Source: Purpureocillium takamizusanense
Taxonomy: Eukaryota > Ascomycota > Sordariomycetes > Hypocreales > Ophiocordycipitaceae
Assembly (NCBI RefSeq): GCF_022605165.1
Contig: NC_063070.1
Coordinates: forward strand, 2,790,001-2,854,000
DNA length: 64,000 nucleotides
Direction: 5' to 3'
Numbering within the stretch: the first letter of the stretch is position 1; every line of letters starts with the position of its first letter. Below are positions 36,357 through 47,751 of the stretch, in pieces. Under the pieces are notes generated by a model. That model worked only from the letters and a program-made list of their open reading frames with translations. It searched no databases and was not told where the DNA came from. Made by a program: the position numbers and the translations under genes.

Positions 36357-38016
36357 TTCCTGTGTTGTGCCCAGGACCACAACATCTGCTAGGTTAGTAC
36401 ATACCCACATAGGTACCTAGGACCTTGCGTGGGTGGTGTCTAGGTACTCCCGAACCCCCAGTAATTTCTCCATTTGGACCCTAGGTAAGGTAAGGTTCTC
36501 ATTCTCCCTCTCTTTCTTTCCTTCTCTCTCTCTCCCCCTCTCTGCAATATACCGCCTGTCCTGCCTGCTTCCAATTCTCTCTCCCCGCCCGGCATGGCAC
36601 CCAAGCCCACCAAGCAAGCAAGCAAGCTACGTGCTTGGCCTGGGTAGGGTAGGGTACCAAGGCAGGCAGGTTGGCAAGGTTGGGACCTGCGTACCTACAA
36701 AGCTAAACCCTAGGCGGGAGGGAGGGTCAGGATTGTTCGCTCGCCCTTGTCTCGGCCGAGCCCCCCCAAAAAGTAACACCTAAAATGGGGAAGTGCCGTT
36801 ATTATTCCCACAACGACCACCACTACTACCTACCACTAACTACCACCACCACCACCACTACTACAAGGTCCTCCTGCGACTGGTAACGTCAGTGCTTGAC
36901 TGAGTACTAACGCATGTAGTAGGTACACGCCCAGGGATCTCTCTCTTCTCCTCTCCTCTCCTTGCCTCGCCTCGCCTCTCGTTTCTCTCTCTTTCGCACA
37001 CACTCTCTCTCTCTCTCCTCTCCCGCTCCTGTGGGCTCTGCCAGTGGATCACCCATCTCGGCTGTCGCTCGCTCGCTCCCACATTCCGGTGTCCCGTTCT
37101 TTTCACTGCCCACGTACATACATACATACGCATGTACTACAAGGGCACGTAGCGCGGACTTAGGACTTAAGTTGTACGGGGCCGGGGAGGGGGCCGTTCG
37201 CACCGACCACCGATCGTCTCTGTCTGTCTCTGCCTTTCTCCCCGCTGCTGCTGCTGCTGCGCGCCCGCATGCAGAGGGATCAAATCTCATTCTCCTCCTC
37301 CAGCCGCCCCCCCCCCCCCCTTTTTGGTCTTGGAAAGCAGGTTCGCGTATCCACAGATGGCGGCACGGGCTTGCACTCTCTAGTAGGTAGGTATGTATCT
37401 ACAAGCGAGATTCCGCGGGGAGGGGGAAGCGGCGAGGGTGGTGGAGAAAGCAGGACATGCTATATGGAGGACAAGCGGCGCCAGGTAGGGCGGGAGCCGG
37501 TGACACCCCCCGGGGGCCGTATCATCCATCGCTCCCGGACGGACTGGTCGTTCTCGCAGGGGGGGAGGCCGGTGTGTCTCGGACAGCCCAGACACAACTA
37601 AGAAACCATGTTTCTACTACCGTCACCTATCCGCGGGGGCGGGTGGTAACCTGCTGACCGAGACGACGGTAGGGCTAACTAACTCACTCACTCACTTTAC
37701 CTGCTTGTGTCACCTCTCTCGCTCACTCTGCAAGCAAAAATAGTAGAGAGCCTCATCGAAACCCAATGTGTCGGGTATCCTCAGCCCCACCCCTTCTCAG
37801 CTTTACCTCGTACCGTACCTGCGGCCTGCATCGGTACGGGATCTGCATACGTAGGTTCCTAGGTCTGTACTACTCGAGCCAACAAACCGGCGGGCCACAC
37901 CCCGGACATACACGCATACGTCAAGCTCCGAAAGGGAACTTTGTGTATCCGAGACGGGCTCGTTCGTGCCAACCAGACAGCCAGCCTGTCCAGGTGACTA
38001 ACAGAGCAAAGGGGGG

Positions 38017-38018
<2 letters not shown>

Positions 38019-38049
<31 letters not shown>
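38019..38049. repeat. (GT)n microsatellite
   Basis: Fifteen tandem GT dinucleotides preceded by a G7 run. Confidence 0.85.
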
Positions 38050-38050
<1 letters not shown>

Positions 38051-40614
38051 TGTTGTGTGAGTTTGTGTGAGTGTAGGTAGTACCTCTCAGCCCAGCGACC
38101 TTCTTTTAGGCGTGACGATCTTCAGTGGGCTGTGATGGGGGATATTTTTAAGAATCCACGCCCTTTTGGCCAAGAGTCCTACTAGTTGCCGCTGGGTTTG
38201 CGAGGGGGCAAGGCTTTCCCCGTCTCTGGAAGTTGTTGTTGGCCAGCGTCGCGGCGGTGCTTCGGCGCGAGAGATCTCGTACTGAGGTCATCACTCCATG
38301 GACCAGATGTATCGGTGATCAACTTGCCCTGATACTGGCATGTCTTTCGGGCGCGTCATTAGGCCCCAAAGAGCGATGCAGGACGCAGGCACCAATGTTT
38401 CCACGAGCGAATTGGGCCACTGAGGAGGGCATACTAACGTACGTACACATATGGCACCAGGCTCCAGCTGGAGGATCGCGGGGCGGGGGGGCGCATCGCG
38501 AGCAGGCCACCGAACTTCTTGGCGGTTTGGGGGCCATGAGGCCTCAGCTGGCCGATACCGGTGCCGAGGGAGGATCCGGAGCTCTTGGGGCCAGCATGTG
38601 CCGCATCACGGGCCTCGTCGGGGGATGCTGCGCCGCCTACCCGCTGGGACTCACTCTTGTGTACGGAGTAGATGTGCATGTGCGGTAGCCCGCGCGTATA
38701 ATCATGACATGCACGCCGCGCCTACCCGACAGCGCGCGGCATACGACGACGGACGTTGACCTCCGGGACGGCAGTGCCCCCACGCCCACCCAGGCTGAGC
38801 CCCAACGAGCCTCAAGATCCTTAGCTCGGGCGATGGGGGACGCGAAGCTCGGCCGTGTCACGGGTTGATTTGTCGAGGCCATCCGGGTGTGGTGCGCCGC
38901 CGTGAATTTGAGTTGAGGTCGTCGCGCAAGGCGTTTGTTTCCTTCCCTCCCGGGCGTCACTGCGACGTCGCGATCGTCCGCTCGCAGTACGAGTGAGCCT
39001 GCAGTGCAACACAAGACCACGTTTTCACGCTTGCCTTGCGAGTGGTGATGGCTCCCGAGGGTGCGTCGCAGTCGCGCGGACGCTGGGATCCAGGGTAGCA
39101 TCGTCAACAAGGGCGGGCGGTGGGCTGGCTGTGACCAACGAACACTGGGTGACGCCGCGCATGCAGCCTGCTCCTCTTCTTGTGTCTGCGTCTTTACATA
39201 ATCTGCCGCGCGCTTGTCTGCCCGTGAGGGGGCGATGGATCAATCCTTCTTTGCGCAAGGATGGCATGGGACGGTGCCGCTGTGGCCAGCGCGGCGGGCG
39301 CTGTTGGGTTGGCTGGCCAAGTTTTGGCCGCGAGCATCCGCAATCCTGTCTGTTCGGTCCCTTTGCCCCAGGCCAGGCGACTTCGAGTCCATGGTTCGGA
39401 CAGCGTTTCGCTTATGCAAATGCAATGAAACCCCCTCTGTCGTCCGAACGCGCGCTGGACGGTGCGCCTGCTACTCGAAGGGCAAGACACATGACACGGC
39501 AACCGCGAGACGAGAGAGGAGGAAAAGAGGGGCTCTGGGGGGTGGCAGCGCGCGCCGTGCCCTGACTCCCTGAGTAGTCATCTCGCCTCGGTCCCGAGCG
39601 GGGAGCAGCCGTCGCGCCAGACTGGATGACTGGGCATTGTCTCGGGCGAGGGAGATGTTCGAGACCTGGGGAGGGGGGTAGGTATCGTGATGCAAGCAAT
39701 ACTACTTCGAATGTCGTATCGTAGTAGTAGGAGAGTTGGGCGTTGGCAATGTCTTCCCCCCTACCCGACGGTCGGGGTCTTCAAGGCGGGTCAGGAACAG
39801 CGTTGCGACGGAGTGTCTGAGACTCTGAATCTCCGAGGCATCGTTGCACCCGGGTTCGCGAGTTCGCGAGAAGCTTTGGCCAAGCCGCCCAGGCGTACGA
39901 AATATGTCGATCCAAGACCCGCCCAGTCGTCGATTGCCCCCGCCAAGAGTGTTAGTTGCCGGCTGCGAAGACGGGGCAAGACGAGAGAGAGAAAGATGGG
40001 GCGCTGCGCTGGAGCCTGCGTGGAGCGGCCGGCATGAAGGCCTGCCCGGCAGGCCAGGGAGGGTCCTGTGACGTTTGTCTAGGTATCCGTGCACCAAAAC
40101 GGGCCTGACGTTGCCTGCAGCTGCGTCCCTTGCCCTGGGGCGGAAGGGTCGGAAGAAAGGGGCAGGATAGACAGAATAGACAAACTCACGGGTTTGGTTT
40201 TCGTCGCGAACGGCGACGTTGGTGTTGGCAAAGCAAGTGAGTGAATGAGTGATGAATAATGACGGCTCAGCTGGAGCAGCAAGACGCGGGGCATGACTGG
40301 ATTGCGCCATGACGTTAGTTACAAATCAATGGTCGTCAAGGAAGGAACGCCCGGAAGCCGTTAAACTTTCCCTCGATTTCGCCTTCCTTTAAACTGTCAC
40401 TAAAAGCCTCATTCTAGATAACCTCGTCGTGACAATCATTGAATCAGACGACAATCCTCAAAGGACTGCACTACACTGCGCCGCCCAGCATCGTGTGACT
40501 GACGCCCTAGCCGACCCCTCTCCCCCCCCGCCTAGGACCTAGTACTAACCTCGTACATGCGAAGACTACGTCACGAATCAGGCGTCCCTCAAACAGGAAG
40601 AAGCCGTCGTCGCC

Positions 40615-41602
40615 ATGTCGCGTCCCACCGGCCTCATCGCCTCCAAGGGCATTGAGCTCTTGACCTGGAGTACGTCATATCGCACTGCCCTCGTTGCCTT
40701 CCCTCCCGCCACCGCGCCACGCAGGTGTCGTGATCCTTCGCGCGCCTTCAGCCCCGTCGCTTCAAACGAGCTCAGACTAACACACGCCCCCCTTGCTCCC
40801 CTCTAGGCACGCCAAATGGCTACAAGGCCAGTATCTTGCTCGAGGAGCTCAAGGAGGCCTATGGCCTGCAGTACACGACGCAGGGCATCCGCATTGGCCA
40901 GAACATCCAGAAGGAGCCCTGGTTCACGGCCGTCAACCCCAACGGCCGCATCCCAGCCATTGTGGACCACGACAACGGCAGTCTTGCCGTCTTCGAGGGC
41001 AATGCCATTCTATCGTACCTGACCCGCCGCTATGACACGGAGCGCCGCTTCAGCTTTGCCCCGGACGACGACGACTACACTCGTGCCGAATCCTGGATCG
41101 GCTGGCAGCACGGCGGCGTTGGTATGTCTCCATCACCACCAGCATCACCAATACCCCTGATATTAACAAAAAAAAAGGACCAATCCAGGGCCAGGCGAAC
41201 CACTTCGTTCGCTTTGCCAGTGAAAAGATCCCCTATGGCATGCAGAGATATGTCGGCGAGACGGAGCGGCTGTATGGGATCCTCGACTCGCGCCTCAAGG
41301 ACCGCGACTACATCGTGGGGCCCGGCAAGGGCAAGTACAGCATCGCAGACATTGCTCTTCTCGGCTGGGTGAACGGCATCAACTTCACCACCATCTCCAT
41401 TGACCAGTTCCCGTCGGTCAAGTCGTGGCTCGCGCGCTGTTGGGAGAGGCCCGCCGTGCAGCGGGGCTTCACCGTCCCGAACCCGCCTTCCATCTCCTCC
41501 CTGAAGCCGCAGGAAGGCGAGGCTGCCGAAAAGACAAGGGAGCTCAAGAAGCTTGTCGACCAAGCCAAGGAGCAGTATGGCTACAAGTACACGTCTCCGT
41601 GA
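40615..41602 (+). CDS. Ure2-like glutathione S-transferase
   Basis: Three exons: 40615..40669, 40807..41121, 41178..41602; 264 aa. The joins give ELLTWSTPNGYKASILLEE and GWQHGGVGPIQGQANHF; the second acceptor is an A-rich aaaaaag. The N-terminal thioredoxin-like domain has the TPNGYK glutathione-contact start, the cis-Pro motif NPNGRIPAIVDH and the FEGNAILSYL segment. The helical domain holds QGQANHFVRFA and YSIADIALLGWV. This is the fungal Ure2p/yfyF-type class (S. pombe gst1, A. nidulans gstA relatives), cytosolic, conjugating glutathione to electrophiles or reducing peroxides. The C-terminus has an extra charged tail (GEAAEKTRELKKL), common in fungal members. Its neighbour TRM8 is convergent. 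Confidence 0.94.
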
Positions 41603-42262
41603 GCCCGTATCTATCTGTTGCGTCTAGTATAGACGCAACGGGTTGTTGGAGCATACCAGGCCTGGGCATGGTTGTAACGTGGTGTTGGTCCGATCGACTG
41701 CTAGCGCTAGTCAATGCAATTGCCGTTTCTCCCATCTCTGGTGCACCGAGACTAGCTCTGATAGTTTGCCAGTTCGAGGGTTTCGTCCGTTCTTGGGATG
41801 AAATGCACCTTGCGCGGAGCACGCGACGATATGACTCGAGGCTGCGAGGATAGAAGACTGCGAGGATAGAAGCCCAATCTTCGTAAAGCCCATGAAGAGA
41901 GCGACGAGGGTGAGGAGAGCGACGAGGGTAAAGACTAGTAAAGAGAGCTATGAGGGTAGGAGAGCGATGAGGGCGACGAAGGTCAGGAAAGCGATAAAGA
42001 CAACGAAAGTAAGGAGAGCCACGGGGGTGAAGACTTTTGAAAGTACGGATAGGTCATGACCAGGTGGATGATATGATATAGGCAGTCAGGAGGTACCACT
42101 GCCACTATAGTCTAGGTCGAGGGCCCTTTCTTCGAGCGAGAATGTGATGCCATAGTCATAAAGCAAAACTGAAAGCTGACTGCGGTGCGGCCATGTGCAC
42201 GTATTCGACCACTGCCCCTGCTCCTTGTCATTACATTCGTGTCTATCGAACTATCGCAGCTG
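41603..42262. other. Convergent 3' region between GST and TRM8
   Basis: Both 3' UTRs lie here, with a degenerate purine-rich tandem array in the middle and a duplicated CTGCGAGGATAGAAG unit at about 41840-41872. No gene was supported. Confidence 0.6.
41896..42033. repeat. Degenerate purine-rich tandem array, ~18-bp unit
   Basis: Six or so diverged copies of GAGAGCGAYGAGGGTRAG, some with 6-10 bp insertions. Copies start near 41896, 41914, 41942, 41959, 41986 and 42013. The strand asymmetry (purines on plus) is strong. Confidence 0.7.
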
Positions 42263-43218
<956 letters not shown>

Positions 43219-43548
43219 TGCGACAGGTTCGTCAGGTCGTTCGTGAGACCAATAATGAGAATGAGAGAGGCGATCTCATGGCTTGACCTTTGAGTCTTGG
43301 TGTTGAGGTCCGGAAAGTTTCCAAATTTCACCGGAAGAGGAAGGCGGTCAAGCCACTTTTTTGCCGCGCCTCATCACGCACGGGCTGCCAACATCAGGAC
43401 CCCCCCGCTGTTCCGCGGCTCCCCAGCGGGCTGCGAGCTATTTGGCCCGCCTCCACCCCAGGACGAAGCGCTGACAGCTCTCGCTCCAGCTCCCAGCAAA
43501 GTTCCCGACATCGACCATCACCGTTACACGCATGCCGTCGCCTTCGCC
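43219..43548. promoter_or_regulatory. Compact bidirectional promoter, TRM8 and 99-aa protein
   Basis: 330 bp separate two divergent start codons, so both genes must be driven from it. Base composition is mixed, with pyrimidine-rich stretches toward the plus-strand start. No specific factor site is claimed. Confidence 0.5.
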
Positions 43549-43895
43549 ATGGCGGAATCCGCACAGCAGCCGTCATGGGTCTTGACCGACTATTTGCTGC
43601 CGCAGTCGTCGCTGCTGGTCCGCGCCATATCCTTCGTCAGCGTACGTCATCGTTCGCGCGACCTGCCGCATGACTGACACCAGCGCAGCTGCTCCTGGGC
43701 ACCATCTTCCTTTTGCCCCTCCTGTTCGTCGTCGGCTATGACTTCTCGCTGTGGATATGGAGACATTACCGGAGCCGCTTCTCTCACCGTGAAGCCGATG
43801 GCACGACGGCGAACCCCGCCGAACACGCCGCGGCGGCTGGCACGACGGCCATCGATCCGACTGCCGCGAAACCGAACAAGGCACGGAGACGATAG
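43549..43895 (+). CDS. Small conserved-looking membrane protein, 99 aa
   Basis: Two exons: 43549..43641 and 43689..43895, with a 47-bp intron (donor gtacgt, acceptor cagcgcag). The join gives SFVSLLLGTIFLLPLL. One long hydrophobic stretch spans about residues 21-50, possibly two closely packed helices. The N-terminus is MAESAQQPSWVLTDYLL, and a polar Ala/Thr-rich tail ends in ...KPNKARRR. No signal peptide cleavage site is evident, so a single-pass anchor in ER or an organelle membrane is likely. I do not recognise the family. It converges on HOM6 with only 64 bp between stop codons. Confidence 0.75.
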
Positions 43896-43959
43896 ACGCA
43901 CAAACGGGGTGTAGAATCACGCGCGCAAAACTTTTATGATTCGTGAGCTTGAAGCTGTT

Positions 43960-45111
43960 CTATGAAATCTGGGAGATGACCTTGATCAGGTCTCCCGTCA
44001 CGCCCATGGCGGTCACATCGCCGCCAGCGCCGGCACCCTGCACGATCAGTGGGTTGCCGCCGTATCTCTCGGTGTAGAAGCTGATGATGTTGTCGCTGCC
44101 CTTGAGGGCGGCGATGGGGTGCGATCGGTCAAACATTTCCAACCCGACCTTGACCTTGTTGGCAGCCACGTCGATGCTGCCGACGAACCGAACGACCTTG
44201 CCCGCCTTCTCAGCCGCCGCCTTGGTCTCCTCCATCTGCTGGTCGAAGGCGGGAAGCTTGTCGAGGAACTCGTCGCCGCTGCTGCACGACTCGAGTTCCT
44301 TGGGGATGAGACTCTGGACGGGGAACGACGTCGGCGACTCCACGGGGAGGCCGGCGAGACGTGCGAGAATGGTGAGCTTCCGTGCCACGTCGAGGCCATT
44401 GAGGTCATCACGGGGGTCCGGCTCCGTGTATCCGAGCGACTTGGCCTTCTTGACCTCGTCGGACCACTTGCCGCCCTGTCCCTCGGTCGGCGCAAACGAG
44501 TTGAACAGGAAGGACATGGTGCCGCTGAAGACGCCCTCGATCTTGGTGACCTTGTCGCCGGTATCGACAAGGTCCTTGAGGGTGGAGATGACCGGCAGAC
44601 CGGCGCCGACCGACGACTCGTGGTAGACCTTGGCGCCAGAGGTGGCAGCCGCTGTGAAGATATTCTGCCACAGCTGGTAGGAGCCGGAGAAGGCCTTCTT
44701 GTTGGGAGTGACGATGCTGATGCCGCGGCTCAGCGCGAGCGGATACAGGTCGGCAACGTCCTGGGAGCTTGTGTTGTCGACGAGGATGGCCTTGGCGGGG
44801 GCCGCCGCCAGGTAGTCAATCACCTTGGGCAGAGCCGGCGGGGCCTTGGACGAGCTGGAGAGGGCGTCGATGGCACCGTCGATGCTGAGCTCGGAGTAGT
44901 CATCATTGTAAAGGGCCTTGCGGCTGGTCGAGATGTAGCAAAGGCTGAGCTTGGGCGACGGCCGGCGGGATGCGAGACTTTGGAGTTGGGACAGGAAGCA
45001 TTTGCCCACGCCGCCAGCGCCTGGTTGCACAGTTAGGAATCAGTCGGCCAATTGCGATGCCATATTGCACATACCGATGACGGCAATAAACAGTTGGTTA
45101 GTGGCAGCCAT
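43960..45111 (-). CDS. HOM6: Homoserine dehydrogenase
   Basis: Two exons on the minus strand: 45111..45075 and 45020..43960; 365 aa against about 359 in yeast. A 54-bp intron splits the Rossmann loop, restored as LFIAVIGAGGVGKCF. The enzyme reduces aspartate semialdehyde to homoserine with NAD(P)H, the branch point to threonine, isoleucine and methionine. Visible motifs: the GAGGVG nucleotide loop, VDNTSSQDVA, TPNKKAFSG, SSVGAGLPVI, the substrate-binding GVFSGTMSFLFN, and the family signature near YTEPDPRDDLNGLDVARK with the catalytic Asp and Lys. The C-terminal QGAGAGGDVTAMGV is intact. No regulatory ACT domain or aspartokinase fusion is present, as usual in fungi. Confidence 0.97.
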
Positions 45112-45556
45112 GTTCGCTTGTGTGAGGTGCGTGCGTTGCAGGAGTCAAATTCTAGGAGCTGCCGATAGCGGGGAACGATTGCGAGCTACGACAGAAGGTG
45201 ACAGCACCGTGATCGCAGATTATGGAGGGGTTTGTGTGGCTGAGGTTTGTGTGGCTGTGGTGGCGTCCGTGGCCCAGAGAGGCGAGTGAGTGGCCGCGAC
45301 ATCTTGTTCTCATCAACCTCGCGAATAGCACCACCAGATAGCACAACCTCACCCGGTCAGCTGCACTAGGGACTCTCGATTGACCGGCATGAGCACAGAG
45401 GACGTCACGGCGCGTGGGTCAAGACCCATCTGACCGTTGTTTAGTACCATCTACGAAGTACCACGCGAAGCTTTTACACTTGAGCATAGGCAACCGCAAA
45501 CCAAACCAAACCCATATACGCCGGAGGGACAGGCCGTTCAACAGCAAGAGACCGCC
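45112..45556. promoter_or_regulatory. Divergent promoter, HOM6 and CCDC174-like gene
   Basis: 445 bp between divergent starts. A near-consensus CPC1/Gcn4 half-match, TGACTCC on the minus strand, lies at 45141-45147, about 30 bp upstream of the HOM6 ATG. No perfect TGASTCA was seen. A TACGAAGTA motif lies at 45452-45460. Confidence 0.35.
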
Positions 45557-46528
45557 ATGCCTCAGGATCCAAACTTGTATGGGCAGCGGCCCGCCAAGAA
45601 GCAGAAGCGGGGCACGGCTCTGTCGACGTCTCTGGACTTCAAGGCCCAGCTCACATCACTCGTGTCCAACGCAAGCTCTTCCGGTACTACATCCGGACGG
45701 GCCAGGCCATCCAAAGCGCCCAAGGATGACATTTTCCGTCACAAGCCCAGGCAAGCCGAGAAGGGTGACACCAACAAACTGGTCCTCAAGGAGGTAGCCG
45801 GCACGGAAGAGGATGCGGAGCAGCTCGCGCGGGCGAGGCGAAAGCTGGAGGACAAGGCCAGGCGGTACGCGGCGATGAAGCGCGGGGACTACGTGCCGGG
45901 CGAGAATGAAGCAGAGCCGCTAGTGGACTTTGATCGGAAGTGGACGGAGGGCAGGGAGGACAAGGACGGGTACGCGTCGACGACCAGCTCCGACAGCGAC
46001 GAAGATGAAACGGCCAACGAGGTCATCGAATGGGACGACGAGTTTGGGAGACGCCGGCGTGGCACGAGGGCCGAGAAGGAGAAGATGGACCGGAGGGCAC
46101 GGCGAGGCCTGCTCGGGGCCGAGGAGCTGGAGCGCATGTCAGCACGGCCAGCGGCGCCGAGCCAGCTCATCTACGGCGACGCGATCCAGTCCATGGCGTT
46201 CAACCCAGACGACCCGGACAAGATGGAGGAACTGGCACGGAAGCGCGACAGGAGCGCGACGCCGCCCGAAATGAAGCACTACGACGCGGACAGAGAGATC
46301 CGAACCAAGGGCGTCGGGTTCTACAAGTTTAGCAAGGACGAGGAGGGTCGGCAGCGGGAGTTTGCGACGCTCGAAGAGGAGAGGAAGCGGACGGAACAGG
46401 AACGCAAAGCGCGCGAGGACCAGAAGGAGGCACGCCGGCGGGAGATTGAGCAGCGACGGCGAGACATGGGGGCCAGACGGGCAAAACGCCAGGCGGACAG
46501 TTTCCTCGACGGGCTGACGGAGGGCTGA
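45557..46528 (+). CDS. CCDC174-like (DUF4078) nuclear protein
   Basis: Single exon, 323 aa. The frame is open from 45437, but the first ATG is at 45557 (MPQDPNLYGQRPAKKQKRG), which fits fungal relatives. Very charged, with long E/R/K helices. The C-terminal signature EIRTKGVGFYKFSKDEEGR is the DUF4078/CCDC174 motif; after it an E/R-rich coiled coil runs to about residue 310. KKQKR near the start looks like a nuclear localisation signal. Human CCDC174 associates with spliceosome and exon-junction components. A splicing link here is by family only. Confidence 0.85.
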   Translation: MPQDPNLYGQRPAKKQKRGTALSTSLDFKAQLTSLVSNASSSGTTSGRARPSKAPKDDIFRHKPRQAEKGDTNKLVLKEVAGTEEDAEQLARARRKLEDKARRYAAMKRGDYVPGENEAEPLVDFDRKWTEGREDKDGYASTTSSDSDEDETANEVIEWDDEFGRRRRGTRAEKEKMDRRARRGLLGAEELERMSARPAAPSQLIYGDAIQSMAFNPDDPDKMEELARKRDRSATPPEMKHYDADREIRTKGVGFYKFSKDEEGRQREFATLEEERKRTEQERKAREDQKEARRREIEQRRRDMGARRAKRQADSFLDGLTEG

Positions 46529-47742
46529 TTGCGTGGACGGGACGGGATTGGTCGCGTGGGGGGAACAGAGCAAGGCGAAGCAACATGCCAACACGAAGGA
46601 ATACGATGCGACCTGATACGTATGAGGGAGTGTGTGCAGGCAGGTAGTGCCAGCCATCGGACGGCGCAGCTGTCCAGCGTTTCAATCGACTTGATTGACT
46701 GCTGCTAGCGTCAAGGACGGACCGCGACAGCCGTTTAGCCTCAGCCAGGGCGTCTGCAGGCCGGGTCCTTGGACGTCCTCGTGGTCGTTTGGAGCTCCCT
46801 TTGCAGTGCTCGCCGACTGAAGCGCTGATGGGGCGCGTGCGAGATGGCTTTCCGGTGGGCCAATGGGCTCGATGACTGCTCTCCACGACGGCTGGCGTGC
46901 GTGGCCCAATTTCCCCCACGGCCGCTGTATCCGGAAGTTGATGCGCCTGCTAGCGGGCTCACATGCGCTGTCGTGAGGCTCTTTCTTTCTTTTCGGCCTG
47001 TCTATGCTGGTGGTCCCTGCTGGTTCCGACGACGGCCGGCCACTACGACGAGACGCATCCAACGTTGCGCAACGTGCTGACGACGCAGGCAGGCAGGCGG
47101 GCGGGCGGGCAGGCAAGCAAGCAAGCAAGCGTCTGGCGGCACGCGCACGCCGGCGGGTCATGTCTGCGGGGCGAACTCGCGGCGTCGACGGCATGGTTTT
47201 GCTCGTGGCCCAGCGATGCAAAGATGGCACGCAGAGGACCTGCCTGCTGCATACTCTGATTGATCGTGGGGACGGGGACGATTGCTTCAGGACACAGTTT
47301 CACAGGGCGCAATTGGCGGGGGGGCCTGGGCAAAGCCTGGGCTGGGCTGGGGATGGTGGTTCTGGTGCACCGGCGAGAGTGGCTTGGCCCACGGCCTGCA
47401 GGAGGACGAGGCGCCGTGGCCCTTTTCAGCGCTAGCGCGAAAAAGCTGTGACTCACCACCGGGCCGATCCACTTGGGGGAAAGGTACCTAGGACTGGCAT
47501 ACTGCAGCATCTCTGCAGCGAGCAAACAGGGTTGCCACCTGTTACTGTGGCATCTGCTAGATGGCCCCGCGGTACCCTGACCCTGGTCGCACACATTCCG
47601 CGCGTTGTTGCCTGAGAATTATTACAAATGGCCCCAGGTTTCCACACTCGAAATTCTTCCTTTCCTCTCTTTTCCTTCACCCCCAAAGCATTTTCCTCCA
47701 AACCACATCAAGATATCACGAGCGCCTCAGGCCGCCGTCAAG
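46529..47742. other. Promoter and leader region of CPC1
   Basis: 1.2 kb between two plus-strand genes. It holds the CCDC174 3' UTR, an AGGCAGGCGGGCGGG-type patch at 47086-47115, a TGACTCA site, and the pyrimidine-rich CPC1 leader from about 47600. An out-of-frame ATG at 47628 opens an 87-codon frame ending at 47891. No independent gene was supported. Confidence 0.5.
47450..47456. promoter_or_regulatory. TGACTCA, CPC1/Gcn4 binding site upstream of CPC1
   Basis: A perfect TGACTCA palindrome, the site bound by Gcn4/CPC1 bZIP dimers, lies 287 bp upstream of the ATG at 47743. Such sites occur in the Neurospora cpc-1 promoter and support autoregulation. Confidence 0.55.
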
Positions 47743-47751
47743 ATGCTGTAA
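47743..47751 (+). promoter_or_regulatory. Minimal AUG-CUG-UAA element in the CPC1 leader
   Basis: ATG CTG TAA forms a two-codon upstream ORF in frame with the downstream CPC1 reading frame. The bases GTAAAC spanning its stop could instead act as a splice donor (see the CPC1 entry). Short upstream ORFs are the established translational switch for GCN4/CPC1 genes. Confidence 0.5.

Larger units (their letters stand above)
24250..40614. other. 16.4-kb gene desert upstream of the bZIP gene
   Basis: I found no gene with recognisable domain or convincing exon chain on either strand. The left ~300 bp is bZIP promoter and leader (an in-frame ATG at 24414 could extend it). From roughly 24.7 to 35.6 kb the DNA is GC-rich, with few microsatellites and no AT-rich RIP-like decay. 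From about 35.7 to 38.1 kb simple repeats and TAGGTA-type motifs return. The right end carries the GST promoter. The longest open frame (33389-34423) is listed separately. TACGGAGTA occurs at 25055 and 38662. Confidence 0.6.

Noticed and set aside
24250..40614. RIP-degraded transposon explanation for the desert
   Set aside because: The region is GC-rich with abundant CpG and no TpA excess by eye, and no transposase or reverse transcriptase remnants were readable.
44119..45036. 305-codon plus-strand frame opposite HOM6
   Set aside because: Antisense shadow of HOM6; no recognised domain.
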